A stretch of DNA of 64,000 bases from Oceanimonas doudoroffii (GCF_002242685.1 NZ_NBIM01000001.1:1240001-1304000); one strand, 5' to 3'. Positions 48,242 through 59,790 are shown, numbered from the stretch's first letter. Notes: generated from the letters alone by a model not told the origin. Numbers and translations: made by a program.

Positions 48242-49383
48242 TACTCGTCTTCCTCAAAATACCAGTAGCCCTGATTCACCAGCGGCAGCAGGCAGTCGAG
48301 CAGGTTGCGGGGCGCCTTCAGGCAGGCCACTTCCGGGCCACAGATGCGGGCCTGATCACACAGCAGGGCAATGGCGTCGGCATCGGGCTCGGCCAGCTGG
48401 TAACGATCGCCATCCAGATAAAACACATCCGCGCTGCCTTCATGGTAGAAACAACGTACACCGCCCAGGCGGTAGAGGTGGTCGCCGTGATCCAGACGCA
48501 GCACCAGTTCTTCCAGGCTGTAGACGGGCTCGGCGGTTTCAAGATCGAGGTCGTGTTTGGCTTCCGAAATCATTTCGCCAAACCAGTCATTCAATCGAGT
48601 GTCGTCGTCGAGCAGCTCGCGCATCAATGTCTTGACCTGATCCATCACGCTGGCATCGAGGCGGCCATGGGCGGCGGCGGCACTCATGCCGGCATCGTCA
48701 AAACGTCGAGTGCTGTCCACATGGGCCAGCAGATGGTCCGCAAAGCTCGAAAACAGATCCCGGGCGTCCGGGGCACGAAAACCGATGGAATAGTTCATTG
48801 CCGGGGTCTCGGCGTAGCCCTCATGAGGGCAGCCGGGGGGAATGTAAATCATGTCGCCGGGCTGCAATACCTCGTCGATCACCGCCTCGAACTCGTCGCA
48901 GTGACGCAGGGCGCCGTGGGCGGCGAACTCCCGCAGGTGTTGGCGCTCCCCTACCCGCCAGCGGCGGCTACCGGCGCCCTGAAGAATAAAGACACCGTAC
49001 TGGTCGATGTGCGGACCCACGCCACCGCCCGGGGTGGAAAAGCTCACCATGACGTCGTCAAAACGCCAGCCGGGAATAAAACGAAACAGCTCGGCCAGAT
49101 CCTGCACGCCGGGGTGCCACTGGTTGACCGCCTGCACCAGCAGGGTCCAGTCGTTTTCACCCAGGTGGTCGTATGACTCGAAAGGCCCGGTTTCCGCCTG
49201 CCAGCGGTCCTGCTCACGCCAGACCCGGCGGGATTCGATATGGGGCTCGAGGGCCAGGCCGGCCAGCTCGTCGGGGCTCAGGGGATCATCAAATTCGGGC
49301 AGGGCAGCCTTGAACAGGCGCGGCCGGCGCTGCCAATCGTGGGCCAGAAAGTGGTCGATATCCAGTTTAAGTGGGCTGTGCAT
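48241..49383 (-). CDS. roxA: ribosomal protein L16 arginine 3-hydroxylase RoxA (YcfD)
   Basis: RoxA is a 2-oxoglutarate and Fe(II) dependent JmjC-type oxygenase that hydroxylates an arginine of ribosomal protein L16. The 380-residue protein keeps the iron ligands His125 and Asp127 (GPHIDQYGVFILQ) and His187 (CPHEGYAETPAMNYSIG), the same positions as E. coli. C-terminal winged-helix-like region present. It is coupled to lasT, so two ribosome/tRNA-modifying genes share a transcript. Confidence 0.94.
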   Translation of the reverse strand: MHSPLKLDIDHFLAHDWQRRPRLFKAALPEFDDPLSPDELAGLALEPHIESRRVWREQDRWQAETGPFESYDHLGENDWTLLVQAVNQWHPGVQDLAELFRFIPGWRFDDVMVSFSTPGGGVGPHIDQYGVFILQGAGSRRWRVGERQHLREFAAHGALRHCDEFEAVIDEVLQPGDMIYIPPGCPHEGYAETPAMNYSIGFRAPDARDLFSSFADHLLAHVDSTRRFDDAGMSAAAAHGRLDASVMDQVKTLMRELLDDDTRLNDWFGEMISEAKHDLDLETAEPVYSLEELVLRLDHGDHLYRLGGVRCFYHEGSADVFYLDGDRYQLAEPDADAIALLCDQARICGPEVACLKAPRNLLDCLLPLVNQGYWYFEEDE

Positions 49384-49399
49384 GAAAAACTCGCAACGA

Positions 49400-49436
49400 G
49401 GGCATAATGGCGTTAACTATGGCCGCCATTATGCCC
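49400..49436. promoter_or_regulatory. inverted repeat before roxA
   Basis: GGGCATAATGGCG (49400-49412) and CGCCATTATGCCC (49424-49436) form an exact 13-base inverted repeat with an 11-base loop. A partial third copy, GGGCATAATCAT, follows at 49444-49455. It lies 17 bases before roxA; it may be an operator, or a terminator for the preceding GNAT gene. Confidence 0.55.
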
Positions 49437-49523
49437 GCGGCGCGGGCATAATCATAGGTACAAGCCGCCCGGCGTGGATATAACGACGGGAGTAAGCCGG
49501 CACCAAGACAGAAACGGGTCGGT

Positions 49524-50018
49524 TCAGAGTGCGTCAAAGGCCGGGTGGTAGGTCACCAGGCCGGCGGGCGCCGGCTGTTTCAGGGCCAGCGCCATAAAGG
49601 CATCGCCGGCATCGGGATAGGGGCAGGTCAGCCCCAGCTCCCGCGCCGGACGAAAGCCAAAGCGCTGGTAATAGGCCGGGTTGCCCAGCACCACGATGCC
49701 GGCCCAGTCAAAGTCGTTGGCGGCCTGAATGGCCTCACGAATCATCTCCGAGCCCACGCCCTGATTCTGGCAGTCGGGCCACACGCTCACCGGGGCCAGT
49801 CCCAGCCAGCCGATGTCCTCACCGTTGATCAGCACCGGGCTCATGGCCAGATGGCCAATCACGGCGCCCTCATACTCCGCTACCTGGCTGACACTGATGG
49901 CGCCCTGCTCGCGCAAGGCCAGCACCAGGTCGGCCTCGTCGGGGCGGTCAAAAGCGGCGTACACCACCTCATCGATATCGTCGCCGTCACCGGGACGTTC
50001 GGTTCTGCAAATCAACAT
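49524..50018 (-). CDS. GNAT-family N-acetyltransferase
   Basis: The 164-residue protein has the GNAT core APVSVWPDCQNQGVGSEMIR (acetyl-CoA pyrophosphate loop QNQGVG) and NPAYYQRFGFRPA. It resembles YhbS-type acetyltransferases. Its substrate cannot be told. The start at 50018 is 16 bases after pdxH; the frame is open upstream into pdxH. Confidence 0.85.
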   Translation of the reverse strand: MLICRTERPGDGDDIDEVVYAAFDRPDEADLVLALREQGAISVSQVAEYEGAVIGHLAMSPVLINGEDIGWLGLAPVSVWPDCQNQGVGSEMIREAIQAANDFDWAGIVVLGNPAYYQRFGFRPARELGLTCPYPDAGDAFMALALKQPAPAGLVTYHPAFDAL

Positions 50019-50034
50019 ACTGCCTTCCGTACGC

Positions 50035-50670
50035 TCAGGGTGCCAGACGGGAAATGGTCCAGCCGTCCTGCTCGCGCTGGTACACAAAGCGGTCATGCAG
50101 CCGGTTGGCGCCCCCCTGCCAGAATTCCACCGCATCGAATTTCACGCGAAAGCCGCCCCAGAAGCTGGGCAGCGGCACCTCGCCGCTGGCGAACTTCTGC
50201 TTCATTTCCAAAAACTTGGCTTCCAGCAGGCCTCGGGCCGAGATCCGTGAGGACTGTTTTGATACCCAGGCGCCAATCTGGCTGTCCTTGGGGCGGCTGG
50301 CGAAATATTTCATCACCTCGGTGGCGGCGAGTTTTTCAACCTGGCCGGTGATGTGCACCTGGCGCTCCAGTGGATGCCAGGGAAACAGCAGGCTGATGCG
50401 GGGATTGTGGTTAAGGTGCGCGGCCTTGCGGCTGCCCATGTTGGTGTAAAACACAAAGCCCTGCTCATCCACCTGCTTGAGCAGCACGATGCGCTGATAA
50501 GGCTGGCCTCGCTCGTCGACCGTGGCCACCACCATGGCGGTGGGATCGGGCAGCCCGGCGGCAATGGCCTGCTGCATCCAGGTTTCAAACAAGGCAAGGG
50601 GGGTGTCGGGCAGGTCATTACGCCGCAGGCCGCCCTGCAGGTATTCCCGTCGGTAATCCGCCAGCTCCAT
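50035..50670 (-). CDS. pdxH: pyridoxamine 5'-phosphate oxidase
   Basis: PdxH oxidises pyridoxamine or pyridoxine 5'-phosphate to pyridoxal phosphate using FMN. The 211-residue protein starts [17 protein letters not shown] and has [18 protein letters not shown] and the C-terminal [19 protein letters not shown], all diagnostic. Full length. Confidence 0.95.
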   Translation of the reverse strand: MELADYRREYLQGGLRRNDLPDTPLALFETWMQQAIAAGLPDPTAMVVATVDERGQPYQRIVLLKQVDEQGFVFYTNMGSRKAAHLNHNPRISLLFPWHPLERQVHITGQVEKLAATEVMKYFASRPKDSQIGAWVSKQSSRISARGLLEAKFLEMKQKFASGEVPLPSFWGGFRVKFDAVEFWQGGANRLHDRFVYQREQDGWTISRLAP

Positions 50671-50807
50671 GTGTGTTGTTTCCGTCGGCTGAAAGTGGCT
50701 TCATTGTGCAAAGCCGGCTCGGGCTTGGCAAGTGTTGTTGCCAGGACGTGGGACGCAGAGACGTGAAATGTAAGGAATGAGGGAATGAGGAGAGAAATGA
50801 AAATAAA

Positions 50808-50834
50808 AAAGCCGGAGAAGGACTCTCCGGCTTT
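50808..50834 (-). terminator. terminator of pnp
   Basis: AAAGCCGGAGA (50808-50818) and TCTCCGGCTTT (50824-50834) form an 11-base stem with a T-run on the minus strand, 18 bases after the pnp stop. Confidence 0.93.
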
Positions 50835-50851
50835 GGCGTTAACCGAGTGGC

Positions 50852-52996
50852 TTATTCGGCGCTGTCGGTCTTGGCTTCTTCGCTGGCCTCGGCGGCAGGC
50901 GCTTCGGCTTCTTCCGGCTTGTTCGCTTCCTTGATGGACAGGCGAATGCGGCCCTGGCGGTCCACTTCCAGCACCTTGACCTTGACGGTGTCACCCACTT
51001 TCAGGTGATCGGACACATTCTTCACCCGCTCTTCGGTGATCTGGGAGATGTGCACCAGACCGTCCTTGCCGGGCAAAATGTTAACAAAGGCGCCAAAGTC
51101 GGCCAGACGAACCACCTGACCTTCGTAGATGGTGCCGCTTTCCACTTCCGCGGTCAGCTGTTCAATGCGGCGAATGGCGGCCTTGGCGGCTTCACCGTCA
51201 ACGGCGGCAATCTTCACGGTGCCGTCGTCATCCAGCTCGATGGTGGTACCGGTTTCTTCGGTCAGGGCACGAATGGTGGCGCCACCCTTGCCGATCACAT
51301 CACGGATCTTCTCGGGGTTGATCTTGATGGTGTGAATACGCGGCGCGAAGTCGGAAATATCGGCACGGGGCGCCTGCAGGGCCTCGTCCATCACCTTCAG
51401 AATGTGAAGGCGGGCGTTGCGGGCCTGGTTCAGGGCCACTTCCATAATTTCCTTGGTGATGCCTTCGATCTTGATGTCCATCTGCAGGGCGGTTACGCCC
51501 TCGTTGGTTCCGGCCACCTTGAAGTCCATGTCACCCAGGTGGTCTTCGTCACCCAGAATGTCGGACAGTACCACAAAGCCTTCTTCTTCCTTCACCAGAC
51601 CCATGGCGATACCGGCCACCGAGGCCTTGATCGGCACACCGGCGTCCATCAGGGCCAGTGAAGTACCACACACGGAAGCCATGGAGGAAGAGCCGTTGGA
51701 TTCGGTGATCTCGGACACCACCCGCACGGTGTAGGGGAATTCTTCCGCGCTCGGCATCACCGCGGCCACGCCGCGCTTGGCCAGGCGGCCGTGACCGATT
51801 TCCCGACGCTTGGGGCTGCCGACCATGCCGGTTTCACCCACGCAGTAGGGAGGGAAGTTGTAGTGCAGCATAAAGCGGTTGGCGCGCTCGCCGGTCAGCT
51901 CATCGATCAGCTGGGCGTCACGCTCGGTGCCCAGGGTCGCGGCCACCAGGGCCTGGGTCTCGCCCCGGGTAAACAGGGAAGAGCCGTGGGCACGGGGCAG
52001 CAGGCCGGTGGCCACGTTCAGGGCACGGATCATGTCGGGCTCACGGCCATCGATACGCGGCTCGCCGCGAACCACACGGCCACGCACGATGGTTTTTTCC
52101 AGCTTGCCCAGCAGTTCCTGGATTTCCTTGATTTCCGCTTCCGGTGACTGCTCCAGCACGGCGGCCTGTACCCGAGCCTTGATATCGGCAATGGCGTCGC
52201 GACGGGCGGTCTTGTCGGTGATGCGGTAGGCTTCACCCAGCTCGGCGGACGCCAGCTCGGCGACCTTGGCCTTGAGGGCCTCGTTTTCGGCCTTGGGCTG
52301 CCAGTCCCAGGGCTGGGTGCCCACTTCGGCGGCCAGCTCGTTGATGGCGTTAATGGCGGCCTGCATCTGGTCGTGACCATACATCACGGCACCCAGCATG
52401 ACGTCTTCGGGCAGCACGGAGGCTTCGGATTCCACCATCAACACGGCACCGGCGGTACCGGCCACCACCAGATCCAGCTGGCTTTCCTTAAGCTCGGTGA
52501 TGCTGGGGTTCAGCACGTATTCACCGTTCAGGTAACCCACTCGGGCGGCACCAATGGGGCCGGCAAAGGGAATGCCGGAGATGGCCAGGGCGGCGGAGGT
52601 GCCCAGCATGGAAATGATGTCCGGGGCGATTTCCGGGTTGGCGGACATCACGGTGGCAATCACCTGAACTTCGTTTTTGAATCCATCGGGAAACAGCGGA
52701 CGAATGGGACGATCGATCAGACGCGCGGTCAGTGTTTCACCTTCGGTGGGACGGCCTTCACGCTTGAAGAAGCTGCCGGGAATACGGCCGGCGGCGTAGG
52801 CCCGCTCCTGGTAGTTGACGGTCAGCGGAAAGAAGTCGCGGCTTTCGTCGGCTTCGCGCTTGCCGACCACACTTACCAGCACGGAAGTGTCGTCGATACT
52901 GGCCATCACGGCGGCGGTAGCCTGACGGGCGATCACGCCGGTTTCAAGGGTGACGGTATGCTGACCGTACTGGAAGGTCTTTACGATAGGATTCAC
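50852..52996 (-). CDS. pnp: polyribonucleotide nucleotidyltransferase (PNPase)
   Basis: PNPase degrades RNA 3' to 5' with phosphate and is part of the degradosome. The 714-residue protein has two RNase PH domains, a KH domain ([20 protein letters not shown], about residues 560-600) and an S1 domain ([20 protein letters not shown], about 620-690), with an acidic Ala/Glu tail. The 201-base region between rpsO and pnp contains a hairpin and probably the sites for autogenous control. Confidence 0.97.
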   Translation of the reverse strand: MNPIVKTFQYGQHTVTLETGVIARQATAAVMASIDDTSVLVSVVGKREADESRDFFPLTVNYQERAYAAGRIPGSFFKREGRPTEGETLTARLIDRPIRPLFPDGFKNEVQVIATVMSANPEIAPDIISMLGTSAALAISGIPFAGPIGAARVGYLNGEYVLNPSITELKESQLDLVVAGTAGAVLMVESEASVLPEDVMLGAVMYGHDQMQAAINAINELAAEVGTQPWDWQPKAENEALKAKVAELASAELGEAYRITDKTARRDAIADIKARVQAAVLEQSPEAEIKEIQELLGKLEKTIVRGRVVRGEPRIDGREPDMIRALNVATGLLPRAHGSSLFTRGETQALVAATLGTERDAQLIDELTGERANRFMLHYNFPPYCVGETGMVGSPKRREIGHGRLAKRGVAAVMPSAEEFPYTVRVVSEITESNGSSSMASVCGTSLALMDAGVPIKASVAGIAMGLVKEEEGFVVLSDILGDEDHLGDMDFKVAGTNEGVTALQMDIKIEGITKEIMEVALNQARNARLHILKVMDEALQAPRADISDFAPRIHTIKINPEKIRDVIGKGGATIRALTEETGTTIELDDDGTVKIAAVDGEAAKAAIRRIEQLTAEVESGTIYEGQVVRLADFGAFVNILPGKDGLVHISQITEERVKNVSDHLKVGDTVKVKVLEVDRQGRIRLSIKEANKPEEAEAPAAEASEEAKTDSAE

Positions 52997-53152
52997 GTGG
53001 TAGATTCCTTTAACTGTTTGATTCTTTAATACGCCGGCACAGTATACTTGATTCCTGTTTAAAGGACAGAATGGCTGGAATAAAAGCGTAAGGGGTAAGG
53101 CGTGAAGAGTGAGGTGGATGCTTTACCCCTCACAACTAAAAAACAGGCAATA

Positions 53153-53178
53153 AAAAAGGGAGCCGAGGCTCCCTTTTT
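53153..53178 (-). terminator. terminator between rpsO and pnp
   Basis: AAAAAGGGAGCC (53153-53164) and GGCTCCCTTTTT (53167-53178) form a 12-base stem with T-run on the minus strand, 19 bases after rpsO. In E. coli the same place holds a terminator with partial read-through into pnp. Confidence 0.9.
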
Positions 53179-53197
53179 AACAAGGCTTTGGAGTCGA

Positions 53198-53467
53198 TTA
53201 ACGACGCAGGCCCAGCTTTTCGATCAGGGCACGGTAGCGCTCTACGTCTTTGCGCTTCAGGTAGTCCAGCAGGTTACGACGCTGGGATACCATGCGCAGC
53301 AGGCCGCGGCGGCTGTGGTGATCGTGGATGTGCTGCTTGAAGTGGCCCTGCAGGTGGTTGATCTGGGCGCTCAGCAGAGCTACCTGCACTTCGGGAGAGC
53401 CGGTGTCGCCTTCGCCACGGGCGAATTCGGCAACGATCTGGGCTTTGGTTTCAGCATTTAGTGACAT
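53198..53467 (-). CDS. rpsO: 30S ribosomal protein S15
   Basis: S15 binds 16S rRNA early in assembly. The 89-residue protein starts [20 protein letters not shown] and contains [17 protein letters not shown] and DHHSRRGLL, diagnostic of uS15. The start at 53467 is fixed by family alignment. The 114-base leader between truB and rpsO may hold its autoregulatory pseudoknot. Confidence 0.97.
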   Translation of the reverse strand: MSLNAETKAQIVAEFARGEGDTGSPEVQVALLSAQINHLQGHFKQHIHDHHSRRGLLRMVSQRRNLLDYLKRKDVERYRALIEKLGLRR

Positions 53468-53581
53468 GGTGTCTACTCCAAATAACATGAATGAATTCCA
53501 GCCGATCACTAATTCAGCCGGAAGGAAGCACGGCATTCTACCAGCAACGCCGCGCTTGGCAACCTGAAATGCGCGCTAAAT

Positions 53582-54517
53582 TCAGCGCACCAGCCGGCGC
53601 GGCGCCACCTTGCCGTCGTCATCGATTTCACCGACGCCGACAAAACGATGGTCTTCGCCCACCGTCATGCGCACAAACCCCTCAAGGGGCGCGCCCGACA
53701 CCTGCACCGCCTGGCCGTGCAGCAGGTAACCGGCCACCAGCTCCGACAGGTTCACCTCGGGCAGGCTCTGCACCGCGGTGTCCATTGGCAGCAGCAGCGG
53801 ATCCAGTTCCACCCGGGGCGAAATCTCATTGGCCTTGCAGTTGTCGAGAATGCACTGCAGCTGCTCCAGGGTCAGCATGCGTTCGCCCGGATATCCGGCC
53901 ACCGCCAGCCGGCGCAGCACGGTGACGTGGGCACCACAACCCAGCCGCTCGCCCAGATCGTCGACGATGGTGCGAATATAGGTACCCTTGCTGCAGTGTA
54001 CTTCCAGCTCCACCTCGTCCCCTTCAAAGCGAATGAGCTTGAGCTCAAACACCGTGATCGGGCGCGCTTCCCGGGGCACCTCAATGCCTTCCCGGGCGTA
54101 CTGATACAGGGGTTTGCCCTGGTACTTGAGCGCCGAATACATGGAGGGGATCTGTTCAATGTCACCGCGAAAGTGATCCAGCGCCTCGATCAGCTCGCCG
54201 GTGGACACATTCACCGGGCGGGTCTCCACCACTTCACCGTCGGCGTCACTGGTGTCGGTGCGCTCACCGAGCTTGGCCACCACCCGGTAGCGTTTGTCGG
54301 CATCAAGCAGAAACTGGGAAAACTTGGTGGCTTCACCCAGGCAGATCGGCAGCATGCCGGTGGCCAGCGGGTCCAGGGCACCGGTGTGGCCGGCCTTGGC
54401 GGCGGCGTAGATACGCTTGACCTGCTGCAGGGCATCGTTGGAGGTAATACCCGCCGGCTTGTCGAGCAGCAGAATGCCGTCTACCTCACGGCCGCGAAAA
54501 CGTCGCTGACGCCCCAT
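53582..54517 (-). CDS. truB: tRNA pseudouridine-55 synthase TruB
   Basis: TruB makes pseudouridine 55 in the T-loop of tRNAs. The 311-residue protein has the catalytic [15 protein letters not shown] with Asp49, YQYAREG, and a C-terminal PUA-like domain. The start at 54517 directly follows the rbfA stop; the open frame upstream overlaps rbfA. Confidence 0.95.
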   Translation of the reverse strand: MGRQRRFRGREVDGILLLDKPAGITSNDALQQVKRIYAAAKAGHTGALDPLATGMLPICLGEATKFSQFLLDADKRYRVVAKLGERTDTSDADGEVVETRPVNVSTGELIEALDHFRGDIEQIPSMYSALKYQGKPLYQYAREGIEVPREARPITVFELKLIRFEGDEVELEVHCSKGTYIRTIVDDLGERLGCGAHVTVLRRLAVAGYPGERMLTLEQLQCILDNCKANEISPRVELDPLLLPMDTAVQSLPEVNLSELVAGYLLHGQAVQVSGAPLEGFVRMTVGEDHRFVGVGEIDDDGKVAPRRLVR

Positions 54518-54518
54518 C

Positions 54519-54923
54519 TCAGTCCTGCTCCTTGTCGTCTTCGTCGTCGCGGCCGGCGCTGCGGCGCTTGTCTTCGGCGACGGTGCTCGACACCAGGGTG
54601 GAGATGCGCATGCCTTCCACCAGGCTCTGATCATAGGAGAAGCGCAGCTCCGGGGTGACCCGCAGGCGCATGGCCTTGGCCACCAGGCTGCGAATATAAC
54701 CGCTGGCGTCCTTCAGCGCCTCCATGCCCTGCTCCACGCGCTCGGCGTCGTTGTCGAGAAAGGTCACGAATACCTTGGCGTAATTAAGATCCCGGGACAC
54801 TTCGACTCCGGAAACGGTGACCATGCCCAGACGGTCGTCTTTGATTTCCCGCTGCAGGATAACGGCAATCTCTTTTTGCAGTTCCTGTGCTACCCGGCGG
54901 GTACGGCTGAATTCTCTGGCCAT
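54519..54923 (-). CDS. rbfA: ribosome-binding factor A
   Basis: RbfA is needed for late 16S rRNA maturation and cold adaptation. The 134-residue protein begins [20 protein letters not shown] and has the KH-like core [16 protein letters not shown] and [13 protein letters not shown]. The ATG at 54923 was preferred to an upstream TTG at 54941 because it matches the E. coli N-terminus and has GGA upstream. Confidence 0.94.
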   Translation of the reverse strand: MAREFSRTRRVAQELQKEIAVILQREIKDDRLGMVTVSGVEVSRDLNYAKVFVTFLDNDAERVEQGMEALKDASGYIRSLVAKAMRLRVTPELRFSYDQSLVEGMRISTLVSSTVAEDKRRSAGRDDEDDKEQD

Positions 54924-54942
54924 TGCTTTTTTCCAAGACAAA

Positions 54943-54960
54943 GGGGGCCTCGAGGCCCCC
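54943..54960. promoter_or_regulatory. 18-bp perfect palindrome between infB and rbfA
   Basis: GGGGGCCTCGAGGCCCCC is perfectly self-complementary and is followed on the minus strand by TTTG. With no unpaired loop bases the real hairpin would be shorter. It may work as a partial terminator or a processing or stabilising hairpin inside the operon. Confidence 0.55.
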
Positions 54961-54996
54961 GTTGATAACAGTGTTCAGACGTGGTTGGCCGCGACC

Positions 54997-57708
54997 TTAC
55001 AGGGTGCGCTGCACTTCCACAATCTGATATACCTCGATCTGGTCGCCTACGCGCACGTCGTTGTAGTTCTTCACGCCGATGCCGCATTCCATGCCGTTAC
55101 GCACTTCCTGAACGTCATCCTTGAAGCGACGCAGGGATTCCAGCTCGCCTTCGTAAATCACCACGTTGTCGCGCAGTACGCGAATCGGATTGCTGCGCTT
55201 GACCACGCCTTCGGTAACCATACAGCCGGCGATGGCGCCGAACTTGGGCGAACGGAACACGTCACGCACCTGGGCCAGGCCGATGATCTCCTGCTTGAAC
55301 TCGGGTGCCAGCATGCCGGTCATGGCCTGCTTCACTTCGTCCAGCAGCTCATAGATCACACTGTAGTAGCGCAGGTCGATCTCTTCCGCCTCGATCATCT
55401 TGCGGGCGGAAGCGTCGGCACGCACGTTGAAGCCCAGAATGATGGCGTTGGACGCGGCCGCCAGGCTGGCGTCGGTCTCGGTAATGCCACCTACGCCGGA
55501 GCCCACGATCTTCACCTTCACTTCGTCGGTGGACAGCTTCATCAGCGAGTCGGAGATCGCCTCGATGGAGCCCTGTACGTCCGCCTTCAGCACCAGGTTG
55601 ACCTCGGCCACTTCGCCTTCGCTCATGTTGGCGAACATGTTCTCCAGCTTGGCCTTCTGCTGGCGGGCCAGCTTGACTTCGCGGAACTTGCCCTGACGGT
55701 ACAGCGCCACTTCCCGGGCCTTTTTCTCGTCCCGTACTACCGTGGCTTCGTCACCGGCAGTGGGCACGCCGGACAGGCCCAGAATCTCTACCGGAATGGA
55801 CGGACCGGCGGCTTTCACTTCGCGACCCAGCTCGTCCTTCATGGCGCGTACCCGGCCGTACTCCAGGCCGCACAGCACGATGTCACCCTGGTTCAGGGTG
55901 CCGTCCTGCACCAGCACGGTGGCCACGGGGCCGCGGCCCTTGTCGAGACGGGATTCGATCACCACGCCGGAGGCCATGGCGTCGTATACCGCGGTCAGCT
56001 CCAGTACTTCGGCCTGCAGCAGGATCGCTTCCAGCAGTTCGTCGATACCGGTACCGGCCTTGGCGGAGATGTGTACGAAAATGTTTTCGCCACCCCAGTC
56101 TTCCGACATCACGCCGTGCTGAGCCAGTTCGCTCTTGACCCGATCCGGATCCGCTTCCGGCTTGTCCATCTTGTTCACGGCCACGATCAGCGGCACTTCG
56201 GCGGCCTTGGCGTGCTGAATGGCTTCAATGGTCTGGGGCATCACACCGTCGTCGGCGGCCACCACCAGAATCACGATGTCGGTGGCCTTGGCACCACGGG
56301 CACGCATGGAGGTAAAGGCCGCGTGTCCCGGCGTATCCAGGAAGGTGATCATGCCGTTCTCGGTTTCTACGTGGTAGGCACCGATGTGCTGGGTAATGCC
56401 GCCGGCCTCGCCAGACGCCACCTTGGTACGACGAATGTAGTCCAGGGTGGAGGTCTTGCCGTGGTCAACGTGACCCATGATGGTCACCACAGGCGCGCGG
56501 GACTTGCGCTCGGCGTCGGTGTCACGGTCGGACAGCACGCGCTCTTCCAGCTCGTTTTCGCGGCGCAGCACCACCTTGTGGCCCATTTCCTCGGCCACCA
56601 GCTGAGCGGTTTCCTGATCGATCACCTGGTTGATGGTGACCATGGCGCCCATCTTCATCATCGCCTTGATGACTTCGGTGCCCTTGACCGCCATGCGGTT
56701 GGCCAGCTCGGCCACACTGATGGTTTCGCCGATTTCCACTTCACGGCTCACCGGCTGGGCCGGCTTCTGGAAGCCATGCTTCATGGACTTGGGCGTCATC
56801 ACCTTGGCGCGCTTGCCCTTGCGCTGGCGCTCGTTGCGGCTTTCGCGATCTTCACGATCTTCCTTCGACTTACCACCCTTGCGCTTCTTGCCACCGGTGC
56901 GACGGGCTTTCTGCTCTTCGCTCTGATCGGCTTCGTCTTCGGCGGCACGGGCGTGCTGGCTGGTGGTCACGTGGTAGTCCGCGTCTTCCGGCTTCTTGGC
57001 CGCTTCTTCGGCCCAGCGCTTCTCGTTTGCTTCCGCCAGCTTGCGCACTTCTTCCGCCTTCTGCTGGGCTTCCAGCTCGGCTTTGCGCAGGGCTTCTTCT
57101 TCGCGCTGTTTTTTCAGGTTTTCTGCTTCGCGCTTGGCCATCTCATCCGCCTTTTTCTGCTCTTTGCTCTGGGACTGGTCGGTCCCCTGCTCGGTGTTCT
57201 TCTGAGCCTGCAGCTGAGCCTGACGGGCTTTTTCTTCCGCTTCACGCTTGGCTTTTTCTTCCGCTTCGCGCTTGGCTTTTTCTTCCGCCTCGCGCTTGGC
57301 TTGTTCTGCTGCTTCTCGTTGGGCCGCTTCCTCGGCCTCACGACGCGCCTGAGCCTCGGCTTCCTGGCGCGCCTTTTCTTCCTCTTCACGACGCTGGTCT
57401 TCGAGCGCATCGCGTCTTACGTAGGTGCGCTTCTTGCGCACCTCTACCTGCACTGCCTTGCTCTTGCCGCCGGCACCCTGAACACTCAGGGTACTCATGG
57501 TCTTGCGCTGCAGGGTCATCCGTTTGGGTTCATTATCGTCATTGGCACCGTGCTGCTTTTTCAGATGCGCAAGCAAGGCGGCCTTTTCAGTTTCGGAAAC
57601 GGTGTCGTTGCCGGATTTCTCCATGCCCGCCTCACGAAACTGCTGGATCAGACGATCAACCGGCGTGTCGATGTCACTGGCAAGTTGCGTCAATGATACT
57701 TCTGCCAT
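54997..57708 (-). CDS. infB: translation initiation factor IF-2
   Basis: IF-2 brings initiator tRNA to the 30S subunit with GTP. The 903-residue protein has an N-terminal IF2 domain, a long charged Ala/Glu/Lys/Arg repeat region (about residues 85-210, [17 protein letters not shown]), a GTPase domain with [14 protein letters not shown] and NKMD, and C-terminal domains that bind fMet-tRNA. The start [20 protein letters not shown] is canonical. Internal starts for shorter forms, as in E. coli, are possible but not resolved. Confidence 0.97.
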   Translation of the reverse strand: MAEVSLTQLASDIDTPVDRLIQQFREAGMEKSGNDTVSETEKAALLAHLKKQHGANDDNEPKRMTLQRKTMSTLSVQGAGGKSKAVQVEVRKKRTYVRRDALEDQRREEEEKARQEAEAQARREAEEAAQREAAEQAKREAEEKAKREAEEKAKREAEEKARQAQLQAQKNTEQGTDQSQSKEQKKADEMAKREAENLKKQREEEALRKAELEAQQKAEEVRKLAEANEKRWAEEAAKKPEDADYHVTTSQHARAAEDEADQSEEQKARRTGGKKRKGGKSKEDREDRESRNERQRKGKRAKVMTPKSMKHGFQKPAQPVSREVEIGETISVAELANRMAVKGTEVIKAMMKMGAMVTINQVIDQETAQLVAEEMGHKVVLRRENELEERVLSDRDTDAERKSRAPVVTIMGHVDHGKTSTLDYIRRTKVASGEAGGITQHIGAYHVETENGMITFLDTPGHAAFTSMRARGAKATDIVILVVAADDGVMPQTIEAIQHAKAAEVPLIVAVNKMDKPEADPDRVKSELAQHGVMSEDWGGENIFVHISAKAGTGIDELLEAILLQAEVLELTAVYDAMASGVVIESRLDKGRGPVATVLVQDGTLNQGDIVLCGLEYGRVRAMKDELGREVKAAGPSIPVEILGLSGVPTAGDEATVVRDEKKAREVALYRQGKFREVKLARQQKAKLENMFANMSEGEVAEVNLVLKADVQGSIEAISDSLMKLSTDEVKVKIVGSGVGGITETDASLAAASNAIILGFNVRADASARKMIEAEEIDLRYYSVIYELLDEVKQAMTGMLAPEFKQEIIGLAQVRDVFRSPKFGAIAGCMVTEGVVKRSNPIRVLRDNVVIYEGELESLRRFKDDVQEVRNGMECGIGVKNYNDVRVGDQIEVYQIVEVQRTL

Positions 57709-57727
57709 TCATTTACCTCCGATGATC

Positions 57728-59230
57728 TTAATCTTCGTTCTGCTCTCCGAACCAGCAGATGTTACGGGCAGCCATGATGAGTTCGCCCGCGCGGGTCTCA
57801 TCGAGGCCTTCAATGCCTTCCAGGTCGTCAATGCCCTGCTCTGCCAGATCTTCCAGATTCCCGACACCACGAGCGGCCAGTTGATAGGCCAGCTCGCGGG
57901 TCATGCCGGTCAGACCCAGCAGGTCTTCTGCCGGCTCTACCCCTTCAAAGGATTCTTCCTGGGCCAGGGCACGGGTAGTCAGTGCGTCCTTGGCCCGGTT
58001 GCGCAGCTCTTCGACGGTATCTTCGTCCAGACCTTCCACACTCAGCAGCTCGCTGACCGGAACATAGGCGATTTCTTCCAGGGTGGAGAAGCCTTCGCCC
58101 ACCAGCAGGGAAGCAAAGTCGTCGTCGATGTCCAGGCTGTCTACAAACAGGGTAATGATCTTGTCGTTTTCGGCCTGGTGCTTTTGCTGCAGGTCTTCCA
58201 CCGTCATCACATTCAGTTCCCAGCCGGTCAGCTGGGAAGCCAGGCGCACGTTTTGACCATTACGGCCAATGGCCTGGGCCAGGTTGCCGGCTTCCACGGC
58301 GATGTCCATGGAATGGGCGTCTTCATCCACGATGATGGAGGCCACATCGGCCGGCGCCATGGCGTTGATCACGAACTGGGCGGGGTTGTCGTCCCACAGC
58401 ACGATGTCCACGCGCTCGCCACCGAGCTCACCGGATACCGCCTGCACACGGGCACCACGCATGCCCACACAGGCACCGATGGGATCGATGCGGCGGTCGT
58501 TGGTCTTGACCGCAATCTTGGCGCGGCTGCCCGGATCCCGGGCGGCGGCCATGATTTCGATGATTTCTTCACCGATTTCCGGCACTTCAATGCGGAACAG
58601 CTCTTTCAGAAATTCCGGGTTGGAGCGGCTGACAAACAGCTGGGCACCACGGGCTTCGGGGCGAACTGCATAGAGCAGACCTCGCACCCGGTCACCGGAG
58701 CGGAACGACTCGCGGGGCAGCAGATCTTCGCGGAAGATCACGGCCTCGGCATTGTTGCCCAGATCCAGGATCACGTTGTCGCGGGTGGCCTTTTTCACCA
58801 CACCGGTAATGATTTCGCCTTCCTGGTCCTGGAACTGCTCCACCACCTGCATGCGCTCGGCTTCACGCACCTTCTGCACGATAACCTGCTTGGCAGTCTG
58901 GGTGGTGATGCGGTCAAAGGTGATGGACTCGATTTGATCCTCTACGTAGTCACCGAGCTGAATTTCGGGCTCGTCGATCTGGGCCGCTTCCAGGGTGATT
59001 TCCCGGTAGGCGTTGGTCAGGGACTCCTGATCTTCCACCACCTGCCAGCGACGGAAGGTATCGAAGTCTCCGCTCTTGCGGTCGATGGCAACCCGGACTT
59101 CGATGTCGCCTTCGTATTTTTTCTTGGTGGCCGTGGCCAGCGCGGTTTCCAGCGCCTCAAAAATTTTCTCGCGAGGCACCGCCTTTTCGTTGGAAACGGC
59201 GTCTACAACCAGCAATATTTCTTTATTCAT
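57728..59230 (-). CDS. nusA: transcription termination/antitermination protein NusA
   Basis: NusA binds RNA polymerase and controls pausing, termination and antitermination. The 500-residue protein has the N-terminal polymerase-binding domain ([20 protein letters not shown]), an S1 domain, KH domains and two C-terminal acidic repeats ([18 protein letters not shown] and [18 protein letters not shown]). It follows rimP by 14 bases. Likely controls its own leader. Confidence 0.97.
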   Translation of the reverse strand: MNKEILLVVDAVSNEKAVPREKIFEALETALATATKKKYEGDIEVRVAIDRKSGDFDTFRRWQVVEDQESLTNAYREITLEAAQIDEPEIQLGDYVEDQIESITFDRITTQTAKQVIVQKVREAERMQVVEQFQDQEGEIITGVVKKATRDNVILDLGNNAEAVIFREDLLPRESFRSGDRVRGLLYAVRPEARGAQLFVSRSNPEFLKELFRIEVPEIGEEIIEIMAAARDPGSRAKIAVKTNDRRIDPIGACVGMRGARVQAVSGELGGERVDIVLWDDNPAQFVINAMAPADVASIIVDEDAHSMDIAVEAGNLAQAIGRNGQNVRLASQLTGWELNVMTVEDLQQKHQAENDKIITLFVDSLDIDDDFASLLVGEGFSTLEEIAYVPVSELLSVEGLDEDTVEELRNRAKDALTTRALAQEESFEGVEPAEDLLGLTGMTRELAYQLAARGVGNLEDLAEQGIDDLEGIEGLDETRAGELIMAARNICWFGEQNED

Positions 59231-59244
59231 GTCCGAGGGCCTCG

Positions 59245-59703
59245 TCAGTCAAAGTTCGGAACCAGATTTGCTTTTTGAATGTTGGCGTAGGCCACGGGAA
59301 ATTCCTGGCCATTCACCTCCAGCCGGACCATGGTGTCGTCGGCCGACACCACAATGCCTTTGAGTTTGCGGCGATTGTTCACGGCCATGCGCAGTGCCAG
59401 TTCGGCCTCCTGGCCGATAATGGCCTGGTAATGGGCCGGTTTGAACAGAGGTCGTGCGAGCCCCGGGGATGAGACTTCCAGATCATACTCGGTGGAAATG
59501 GGATCTTCCACATCCAGCACGGCGCTGACCTGCCGGCTGACTTCGGCGCAATCGTTCACATCGATGCCGTTTTCATGATCGATGTACAGCCGCAGGGTCG
59601 AGTGACGGCCGGCGCGAACAAATTCCAGCCCCAGCAGTTCAAAGCCCAGCGCCGCTACCGGTTCGCTGAGCATCTCGGTCAATCGTTGTTCCAATGTAGC
59701 CAA
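59245..59703 (-). CDS. rimP: ribosome maturation factor RimP
   Basis: RimP is needed for 30S subunit maturation. The 152-residue protein has [15 protein letters not shown], the central [19 protein letters not shown] motif and the C-terminal [11 protein letters not shown]. The start appears to be TTG at 59703 ([12 protein letters not shown] after initiation), behind GGGGG; E. coli RimP has a similar N-terminus (STLEQKLTEM). A farther TTG upstream in the frame lies in a terminator and is less likely. Confidence 0.92.
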   Translation of the reverse strand: MATLEQRLTEMLSEPVAALGFELLGLEFVRAGRHSTLRLYIDHENGIDVNDCAEVSRQVSAVLDVEDPISTEYDLEVSSPGLARPLFKPAHYQAIIGQEAELALRMAVNNRRKLKGIVVSADDTMVRLEVNGQEFPVAYANIQKANLVPNFD

Positions 59704-59722
59704 AGCTACCCCCTTCAAAAAC

Positions 59723-59742
59723 AAAAAAAGGGCTCGCAGCCC
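59723..59742 (-). terminator. second leader terminator of the rimP-nusA operon
   Basis: GGGCT (59730-59734) and AGCCC (59738-59742) form a five-base stem followed on the minus strand by seven T. The T-run is strong but the stem is short. It lies between the initiator tRNA and rimP. Confidence 0.6.
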
Positions 59743-59790
59743 AGTTTAAATATGCATCGCCAAACCGATGCCAAAGTCCAGATAACAAAA

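Noticed and set aside
56900..57480. Tandem DNA repeat in infB
   Set aside because: The repeated AKREAEEK codons are the ordinary charged linker of IF-2, not an inserted repeat.
54817..57696. A 959-residue plus-strand open frame opposite infB
   Set aside because: Antisense shadow; the Leu/Phe-rich stretch that looks like membrane helices is the complement of the IF-2 Glu/Lys repeats.
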